Assembly: GCA_029940175.1 (NCBI GenBank)
Contig: JAOZRM010000166.1
Span: forward strand, 1-6,922
DNA: 6,922 bases
Source: Candidatus Sabulitectum sp.
GTDB lineage: Bacteria; Fermentibacterota; Fermentibacteria; Fermentibacterales; JCC-6
Direction: 5' to 3'
In this document: positions 1 to 5,166 of the stretch, in pieces
Position numbering within the stretch: the first letter of the stretch is position 1
How the letters are laid out: every line of letters starts with the position of its first letter
The notes under the pieces: generated by a model
What the model saw: only the letters and a program-made list of their open reading frames with translations
Databases searched by the model: none
What the model was told of the DNA's origin: nothing
Made by a program: the position numbers and the translations under genes

Positions 1-35
1 GGTAGAGATTTGTATTAACCCCGGACCAGGAAAAA

Positions 36-1493
36 ATGAGAAATTATTCATCAAACGCGTCGCGCAGACGCTATCGTAATTCTGCGCCAAAACAACCAGT
101 TCGCCCCAGGCTTACACCGGAGCCGCTGGAGAAGTCTCTTGATGGGGCTTTTGGTACCCTGATACCTGCTGTTCAACAGGCAATTGCCATTGAGGGATAT
201 GTTACTCCCACACCAATTCAAGAGCAGTGTATCCCACATCTTCTGGAAGGTCGCGACCTGCTGGGTACAGCTCAGACAGGTACAGGCAAGACCGCCGCTT
301 TTACACTGCCTCTGTTGCAGCGTCTTTCAAAGCACAATCGTCGACCCAGAAGAGGAACACCAAGGGCACTGATCCTTGCACCAACCAGGGAACTGGCTGC
401 GCAGATCGGTGACAGTGTAATGACATACGGCAAGTATCTGAATCTTCATCACTTCGTAATTTTCGGTGGAGTAAAACAGTACAGCCAAGTCAAGGCTCTT
501 AACAGGGGAGTTGATATTCTTGTTGCAACTCCAGGCAGGTTACTTGACCTTATGCAGCAGGGCTTCATTCACTTGGACGAAGTAGAGGTTTTCATTCTGG
601 ACGAAGTGGACAGAATGCTGGACATGGGTTTTATCCATGATATCAACAAAGTTCTGGATGAGATCCCTGACACCCGACAGACTTTGTTCTTCTCTGCGAC
701 AATGGCTCCCAAAATGGAACTGCTGGCGAAGACAATGGTGACAGATCCTGTTCGAATTACCATTGAACCGGACAAGCCCACTCTTGACAGCATTTCCCAG
801 AAGGTGCTTTTTGTTGATAAGGGAAACAAGGATGTTCTTCTTGCATATCTTCTTCGAGACCGGAAAATGAAAAAAGCCATTGTTTTTACTCAAATGAAGC
901 ATACTGCCAATAAAGTGGTAAAAAAATTAACAGCAGCCGGGATACATGGTACAGCGATTCACGGTAACAAGAGCCAGGCAATGAGAACAAGAGCTCTTGA
1001 TGGTTTCAAGAAAGGTCGTTACAAAGTTCTTGTTGCTACTGATGTAGCTGCAAGAGGTCTTGATGTTGATGACATTACACATGTATTCAACTACGATCTG
1101 CCTGTAGAGTCAGAAACCTATGTTCATCGTATCGGTCGCACAGCCAGAGCTGGAGCAGACGGTGATGCTGTTTCCTTCTGCAGCGCAGAAGATAGATCCT
1201 ACCTGAGGGATATTGAACGACTGCTGGGCAAGCAGATACCTGCAGAATTAGATCATGAGTATCACAGTGAAGCTGCTTCCAAATCATTAAAAGCGGCACC
1301 GAAGAATTTTGGTCGTAAGAGCGATTCACCCAGGGGCAGCTGGAACAACACCAGTAGAAGCGGTGGAAGCAGAAGAAGCGGAGGACATCGTGGAGGTAGA
1401 TCTCAGGGACATCATTCTCAGGGGAACTCCAGCCGTTCTACGCAGGGAAGCTCTAGCCGTTCAGGTGGCAGAAGGCAACAGAGCAGCCACTAG
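36..1493 (+). CDS. rhlE: DEAD-box ATP-dependent RNA helicase, RhlE group, with DEVD motif II and basic R/G/S-rich tail
   Basis: This 485-residue protein is a superfamily 2 RNA helicase expected to unwind short RNA duplexes in the cytoplasm, in ribosome assembly or RNA decay. The family's motifs appear in order: Q motif GYVTPTPIQ (54-62), Walker A AQTGTGKT (79-86), PTREL (116-120), GG (144-145), TPGR (165-168), motif II DEVD (189-192), SAT (220-222), VFTQMK (283-288), ATDVAARGLD (334-343) and HRIGRTAR (364-371). Runs such as DRMLDMGFIHDI and IHGNKSQ match RhlE as I remember it, so that subgroup is favoured over DbpA or SrmB. Residues from about 425 to the end form a low-complexity tail rich in Arg, Gly, Ser and Gln, with no acidic residue after Asp430; such tails usually bind RNA. 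The ATG has AGGA at 28-31, four bases upstream. The odd feature is DEVD in place of DEAD. The family call is firm; the cellular target is not visible. Confidence 0.96.
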   Translation: MRNYSSNASRRRYRNSAPKQPVRPRLTPEPLEKSLDGAFGTLIPAVQQAIAIEGYVTPTPIQEQCIPHLLEGRDLLGTAQTGTGKTAAFTLPLLQRLSKHNRRPRRGTPRALILAPTRELAAQIGDSVMTYGKYLNLHHFVIFGGVKQYSQVKALNRGVDILVATPGRLLDLMQQGFIHLDEVEVFILDEVDRMLDMGFIHDINKVLDEIPDTRQTLFFSATMAPKMELLAKTMVTDPVRITIEPDKPTLDSISQKVLFVDKGNKDVLLAYLLRDRKMKKAIVFTQMKHTANKVVKKLTAAGIHGTAIHGNKSQAMRTRALDGFKKGRYKVLVATDVAARGLDVDDITHVFNYDLPVESETYVHRIGRTARAGADGDAVSFCSAEDRSYLRDIERLLGKQIPAELDHEYHSEAASKSLKAAPKNFGRKSDSPRGSWNNTSRSGGSRRSGGHRGGRSQGHHSQGNSSRSTQGSSSRSGGRRQQSSH

Positions 1494-1510
1494 ATATTAG
1501 CTATGAAAAC

Positions 1511-1543
1511 AGGGGTGCTTTCTTCATATAGGAAAGCACCCTT
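1511..1543. terminator. Bidirectional hairpin terminator between convergent genes
   Basis: Ten perfect base pairs (1513-1522 with 1532-1541) enclose a nine-base loop, and a G-T and an A-T pair extend the stem to twelve. It lies 17 bases after the helicase stop and 36 bases past the stop of the minus-strand operon, so it can serve both. The U-tract is weak on the plus strand (TTGTCAATTT). On the minus strand the stem is followed by GTTTTC, also imperfect. The stem strength and position are seen directly; use in both directions is inferred. Confidence 0.8.
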
Positions 1544-1579
1544 GTCAATTTATACAGCTTCAGTGGGTGAGTAGCAGAG

Positions 1580-1774
1580 TTATCTTGAACCGAAGACTCC
1601 ATATCCAAGAAGCGATTCACAACTGGGACACATGATTATCTGATTTTGTTCAAGAACACCAAGCCCTTTCTTTTTTGTCCAAATTGTGTCAAGTTTTTCT
1701 TTACAGAAGGGACATCTGGGAATTGTTCCCTCAGGGGCTTCCTCCAAATTTATACTGATGTTTTTTTTGCTCAT
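1580..1774 (-). CDS. Small zinc-ribbon protein of unknown function
   Basis: This 64-residue protein has two CxxC knuckles, CPFC at 21-24 and CPSC at 49-52, separated by 24 residues. That is the layout of a single zinc ribbon. A basic stretch (WTKKK, 32-36) lies between the knuckles, and the C-terminal part, LLGYGVFGSR, is hydrophobic and glycine-rich. There is no signal peptide or membrane segment, so it should be cytoplasmic. The start was placed at the ATG at 1772-1774 because GGAG lies about six bases upstream and because starting further upstream would run through the preceding CDS in another frame. It is the last gene of the minus-strand operon, 34 bases after the DnaJ-type zinc-finger gene and just before the convergent terminator. 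I do not recognise a named family. Zinc ribbons of this size bind nucleic acid or protein, and nothing here chooses between these. Confidence 0.75.
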   Translation of the reverse strand: MSKKNISINLEEAPEGTIPRCPFCKEKLDTIWTKKKGLGVLEQNQIIMCPSCESLLGYGVFGSR

Positions 1775-1808
1775 TATTTCTCCAGTTTTTTCGATATCCA
1801 GCCTTGTG

Positions 1809-2021
1809 TCAGCTTGCCCAACCGGAACCGTTGCACCCTCCGCAGGTTCCGTATTCCTCAATGATCTCATTGTAGATTTTACCTTCACCCTTGCATCTGC
1901 CGCAGGGAGTTGCAGGTTCTGGAACATTTACATAACCATCTCCACCGCAAACATCACACGGGGAATCTCCAACTCCGTCAATACCAGTTCCTTTGCACCA
2001 GGCACATTTAACAAGAACCAC
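1809..2021 (-). CDS. Stand-alone DnaJ-type cysteine-rich zinc-finger protein with four CxxCxGxG repeats
   Basis: This 70-residue protein is almost entirely four CxxCxGxG motifs: CAWCKGTG (6-13), CDVCGGDG (22-29), CGRCKGEG (40-47) and CGGCNGSG (60-67). DnaJ and Hsp40 use the same four-repeat set to bind two zinc ions and hold unfolded protein, but here there is no J domain or substrate-binding domain. The first Cys of successive repeats are 16, 18 and 20 residues apart. Known J-less relatives include plant BSD2 (Rubisco assembly) and the shorter Bacillus anti-TRAP protein, so either a chaperone-like or a protein-binding regulatory role is possible. The GTG start at 2019-2021 was chosen because AAAGGAG lies five bases upstream. 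An ATG at 2034-2036 or a TTG at 2049-2051 would add 5 or 10 residues but lack such a site. The gene overlaps the end of the ThiD-Nudix gene by 14 bases, implying coupled translation. Confidence 0.82.
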   Translation of the reverse strand: MVLVKCAWCKGTGIDGVGDSPCDVCGGDGYVNVPEPATPCGRCKGEGKIYNEIIEEYGTCGGCNGSGWAS

Positions 2022-3327
2022 AATTGCTCCTTTCATCTTTAATATTCTCAATTACCCTGTCATGGGCAGGGAATGCCAGTTGCGGCACATCTTCAATATC
2101 TGTCCAGAGAAGTTCAGATACATCATCTGAAGCCTCCGGAGTACCCCGCCAGTTCATTACTTTGTAGATGTATAGCACAATACTGCCGTAATCGGTATGG
2201 TCTGCATCAGTTCCAATAAGCTCAAATGAGCCACCTGAAAGTTTGGTTTCTTCCATGAGTTCCCGTCTGGCGGCGGTTTCAGGGGCTTCACCAAGATCAA
2301 TAAACCCTCCAGGAAGTCCCAGCTTCCCTTTTGCAGGAGCTGCAGCTCTTCGCGCTAGAAGTACATTCCCTTCCTTCTGAAGCAGAAGAATTACAGCCGG
2401 AAGTGGATTTCTGTAGTACACCAGACCGCATCTGCTGCAAATGGGGTGCGGTTTGGCCAGTGTCAGTTCTCCAGCGCATGCAGGGCAGAATCGGGGAATC
2501 TTGTAAAATGCGCTGCTGTCGGTATTGCCGGGAAGGGGACCCATTGCCGGGAAATGCCCCAGCAGTGTACCCAGTTTCCTTGTGAAGCTTCCTGCGATTG
2601 CTCCCCTCAGGTAAGCCAGCGCATTGCTCACAGCTTTCTCCGGTGTGTATCCTGCAGCAAGAAGAGTTGCGCAGGATGATGCCAGTGTACATCCTGTCCC
2701 ATGAACCTTGCCCGGCACAATTCTGCTGCCGGGAAACCACGTGATTCCATTCTTTGTTACAAGTACATCTGCCGGTTCACCTTTGAGGTGGCCACCTTTC
2801 AGAAGAACATTCTCGACTCCCATGGCTTGTATTTCCAATGCAGCATTCTCCATGGCTGCTCTGTCTCTAACAGGTTTACCTGTAAATGCTTCAGCTTCAT
2901 CAAGGTTGGGTGTCACCATGGTAGCAAGGGGAAGCAGATGTTTCTTTATTGCTGTTTCAAGACTTTCCTCGGCAAGGCCATCACCTGAACCGGCAACCAT
3001 GACGGGATCCAGAACATAGGGTACACTGTTCATCCTGTTCCTGATCACCCCCGCCACAGCCTCCACCGCAGCTCTGCTGCCCAGCATGCCTGTTTTTATC
3101 CCATCAGGAATGCCGTCATCACAGGTGGATAGCATCTGCCCGGTGATTGTTTCCGGTTGAACCGGTAACCAGGACTCTACTCCACCACTGTTCTGTACAG
3201 TGATTGCAGTTACACAGATACACCCATGACCTCCAAGAGATGAGCAGCTCTTAATGTCTGCTGCCAAACCTGCTCCACCACTGGGATCGGTTCCGCCAAC
3301 AAGAAGTATTACCGGTCTTGAATTCAC
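2008..3327 (-). CDS. thiD: Fusion of hydroxymethylpyrimidine (phosphate) kinase ThiD with a zinc-ribbon Nudix hydrolase
   Basis: This is a 439-residue two-enzyme protein. Residues 1 to about 265 are ThiD, which phosphorylates HMP and HMP-phosphate to HMP-diphosphate for thiamine synthesis. Visible ThiD motifs are GGTDPSGGAGLAADIK (11-26), VQNSGG (44-49), GMLGS (80-84), DPVMVAGSG (107-115), TPNLDEAEAFTG (139-150), LLKGGH (175-180) and the nucleotide-loop and catalytic HGTGCTLASS (209-218). After a short linker comes a zinc ribbon (C281, C284, C297, C300), then a Nudix domain with box G341-x5-E347-x7-R355-E-L-M-E-E360. The late Gly of the consensus box is Lys362. The ribbon-plus-Nudix pairing resembles NudC-like NADH pyrophosphatases; the Nudix substrate is unknown. 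The GTG start at 3325-3327 has AAAGAGG five bases upstream. No other thiamine gene is in the window. It is the first gene of the minus-strand operon, and its end carries the next gene's ribosome binding site. Both domain calls are firm; how the activities cooperate is inferred. Confidence 0.93.
   Translation of the reverse strand: MNSRPVILLVGGTDPSGGAGLAADIKSCSSLGGHGCICVTAITVQNSGGVESWLPVQPETITGQMLSTCDDGIPDGIKTGMLGSRAAVEAVAGVIRNRMNSVPYVLDPVMVAGSGDGLAEESLETAIKKHLLPLATMVTPNLDEAEAFTGKPVRDRAAMENAALEIQAMGVENVLLKGGHLKGEPADVLVTKNGITWFPGSRIVPGKVHGTGCTLASSCATLLAAGYTPEKAVSNALAYLRGAIAGSFTRKLGTLLGHFPAMGPLPGNTDSSAFYKIPRFCPACAGELTLAKPHPICSRCGLVYYRNPLPAVILLLQKEGNVLLARRAAAPAKGKLGLPGGFIDLGEAPETAARRELMEETKLSGGSFELIGTDADHTDYGSIVLYIYKVMNWRGTPEASDDVSELLWTDIEDVPQLAFPAHDRVIENIKDERSNCGSC
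2027..2033 (-). promoter_or_regulatory. Ribosome binding site for the DnaJ-type zinc-finger gene
   Basis: On the minus strand the sequence is AAAGGAG, then five bases, then GTG. It lies inside the last codons of the ThiD-Nudix gene. It is the strongest Shine-Dalgarno match near this start and decides between the GTG and two earlier in-frame candidates. Confidence 0.75.
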
Positions 3328-3369
3328 TATGGCCTCTTTGCCTTTTTGTGTGTTAGGTTTCGCTTAATC
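3328..3369. promoter_or_regulatory. Divergent intergenic region between the thiD operon and tamAB
   Basis: Only 42 bases separate the GTG of the ThiD-Nudix gene from the ATG of tamA, so the two promoters must overlap each other or reach into the opposing coding sequence. The ThiD ribosome binding site (AAAGAGG on the minus strand) is at 3333-3339. For tamA only a weak AGG at 3355-3357 is seen, about 12 bases upstream. I found no convincing -35/-10 pair on either strand, and the space is too short for a TPP riboswitch. Confidence 0.45.
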
Positions 3370-5166
3370 ATGAGTAAAAAAATAACACAATTTATTGTTT
3401 CGATGCTGATACTGTTTTCTCTTGCGGGAAAAGTTGAAGCTTTGTCTGAACCTACTATAGAGACGGTGACCTTTTCAGGCAATCTTCCACTTTCAGACAA
3501 ATCTCTGCTAAAAGGAAGCGGCCTCCATGAAGGGGTTTCAATCTTCATGGTTTCAAGCAACCAGGTTCGAGATGCTGTGGTTTCCAATCTGAGAGCACAG
3601 GGATATCTGGACTGCTCAGTAGGTGTTGACTGGCCCCGCTGGGGAGTGGAAGCTTACGAAGTAACCATTAATGTTATTCCAGGACGACAGAGTTTGCGTG
3701 GAGAACTGGTTTTTCTTGGGGACAGTACATTGACTGTCTCAGAAATGACGGATCAATGCCCTGTTGAACTGGGCTCTGCTATTTCTCCAGCAGACACTCT
3801 TTCTTACAAGAGTGCTATTATCAGCATGTACTCCAATCTTGGCTATTTAAGAGCCAGCGTTCAACTTGAGCTTGGAGATTTCGCAGAAGATTCCGTCAGC
3901 AATTACAGGAGTATTCAGCTTACCCTTGAGAGCGGATCAGTCTGCTACCTTGGAGGAATTACCGTTGCAGGACAGGAAAGTGTGCGGGATGAGGTGGTTC
4001 TCCGGGAATTTGATATACAACCCGGCTCCCCCATGAACATGCGGGAAATGCGAGAGGGTCTTTCTGCTGTTTATTCACTTGGTTTGTTCAGCAATGTTCA
4101 GGTTGATTACAACGGACTTGTAGACGGCCTGGATACAATTCAAGTTGTAGTGAATGTTACCGAGCAGGATTACATTGAGATAGGTGTCGCAAGTGGTTAC
4201 ATCTCTCCTGAAGCTGTATTCGGATCTGTTTACTGGAGACAGCCGAACATCATGGGTAATAATCAGGTACTCAGGCTGGGAAGCACATATACCAGGTACA
4301 TTTCAAGTGATAATTCCGGAAATGAGTTTGAACCTGAGATCACCTATGAAGAGCCCTGGTTTCTTTCCACCCGATGGAGTGCACAGCTGAAAGCCGATTA
4401 CTACTACATGCAGAGAGACCACCAGGAGGAGCGCAGTTATGGTGGAGAGATCAGCCTGTCCAGAAAGTTTCTGGATGTCTGGCGCTATACAGCAGGATAC
4501 AGAATTGAAAGACTCAGATATCGTTCCACCCTGGAGGACTCCAGTGAAGTTATTCAGGACTGGATAAATACAGCAAGAGTTAGCAGTGCATTTACCAGAG
4601 ATACAAGAGCTCCTTTGCTGAACCCGGCCAGAGGCAGCTGGATCAAGGTGGCCGGCAGCGTTGCGGGGGGAATTATCGGTGGGAATCTGGATTTTTATAC
4701 AATAGACAGCGAGTATCGATTGTTTCTCCCGTTCTCCGACGGATTTGTTCTTGCCGGTCGCTCTGCAGGAAGTGTTGTGCTGGGTTACAGCGATAACACA
4801 AGTATTCCTCCAAACGACAAACTGTACCTGGGTGGAGGAACTACTGTGAGAGGTTATGATTTTCAGACTCTCGGACCGGAGGATGAGGAAGGCAACCCGC
4901 TTGGTGGAAATGTAATGGTTCTTGGAAACGTTGAGGCCAGATTTTCGATCATCGGTAACTTCGGTGCAGTTCTTTTCTGCGATGCCGGTGGCGTATGGAC
5001 AGAGCTTCAACAGATAGATGCAGGAAGTACCGGATTTGGTACCGGTGTCGGAATTCGCTACAACACGCTTATTGGCCCCATAAGACTTGATTATGGATTT
5101 GCCCCTACCTGGGAGAATTCACTCAAAAGAGGAAAGGTATATTTTGCCATCGGCCAAGCCTTCTAA
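3370..5166 (+). CDS. tamA: TamA-like Omp85-family outer-membrane protein (three POTRA domains plus beta-barrel)
   Basis: This 598-residue protein is a secreted outer-membrane barrel of the Omp85 superfamily. Residues 1-24 form a signal peptide: basic MSKK, a hydrophobic core, and a likely cut after KVEA. Three POTRA-like units follow at about 28-105, 106-190 and 191-265, each ending in the usual LxxxGYxx or LGLFSNVQV helix-strand pattern (for example LRAQGYLD at 74-81, SNLGYLRASV at 155-164). The barrel fills 266-598. It contains the substrate-loop motif VRGY (493-496), preceded by LYLGGGTT, the DTRAPLLNPARGSW strand (411-424), GIRYNTLIGPIRLDYG near the end, and a terminal Phe typical of BAM-inserted proteins. 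Three POTRAs and about 600 residues fit TamA (577 in E. coli) better than BamA (five POTRAs, about 800), and the tamB-like neighbour supports this. The ATG at 3370 was preferred to an in-frame TTG at 3346, which would place eight extra residues before the signal peptide. Confidence 0.92.
   Translation: MSKKITQFIVSMLILFSLAGKVEALSEPTIETVTFSGNLPLSDKSLLKGSGLHEGVSIFMVSSNQVRDAVVSNLRAQGYLDCSVGVDWPRWGVEAYEVTINVIPGRQSLRGELVFLGDSTLTVSEMTDQCPVELGSAISPADTLSYKSAIISMYSNLGYLRASVQLELGDFAEDSVSNYRSIQLTLESGSVCYLGGITVAGQESVRDEVVLREFDIQPGSPMNMREMREGLSAVYSLGLFSNVQVDYNGLVDGLDTIQVVVNVTEQDYIEIGVASGYISPEAVFGSVYWRQPNIMGNNQVLRLGSTYTRYISSDNSGNEFEPEITYEEPWFLSTRWSAQLKADYYYMQRDHQEERSYGGEISLSRKFLDVWRYTAGYRIERLRYRSTLEDSSEVIQDWINTARVSSAFTRDTRAPLLNPARGSWIKVAGSVAGGIIGGNLDFYTIDSEYRLFLPFSDGFVLAGRSAGSVVLGYSDNTSIPPNDKLYLGGGTTVRGYDFQTLGPEDEEGNPLGGNVMVLGNVEARFSIIGNFGAVLFCDAGGVWTELQQIDAGSTGFGTGVGIRYNTLIGPIRLDYGFAPTWENSLKRGKVYFAIGQAF
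5131..5137 (+). promoter_or_regulatory. Ribosome binding site for the tamB-like gene, inside tamA
   Basis: GGAAAGG, within a longer purine run from 5125, lies six bases before a TTG at 5144-5146. No ATG or GTG in this frame lies between it and the membrane segment, so this site fixes the start of the tamB-like gene within the last eight codons of tamA. Confidence 0.7.

Noticed and set aside
1..35. A possible -10 box (TATTAA at 13-18) for the helicase
   Set aside because: It leaves only about ten bases of leader, and any -35 element would lie at or beyond the window edge, so it cannot be judged.
540..902. Overlapping minus-strand open frames within the helicase
   Set aside because: They lie opposite the conserved helicase core, where the plus-strand reading is certain, and their translations show no family features.
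1775..1927. N-terminal extension of the zinc-ribbon protein up to a start at 1927 (115 residues in total)
   Set aside because: The extension lies wholly over the DnaJ-type zinc-finger gene in another frame and has no recognisable motif. The ATG at 1774 has its own Shine-Dalgarno site and begins a compact zinc-ribbon protein.
3346..3369. Upstream TTG start for tamA
   Set aside because: It would add eight residues, including two Arg, before an already complete signal peptide. No ribosome binding site was identified for it, whereas the ATG at 3370 gives a standard MSKK signal sequence.
3328..3400. A minus-strand promoter (TTGTGT, 17 bases, TAAGCG) for the thiD operon
   Set aside because: Each hexamer matches the consensus at only about three of six positions, which is no better than expected by chance in AT-rich sequence.
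4303..5010. A 235-codon open frame on the minus strand opposite tamA
   Set aside because: It is a shadow of the tamA barrel. Its translation is low in recognisable motifs and it has no operon context, while the plus strand carries clear Omp85 motifs over the same span.
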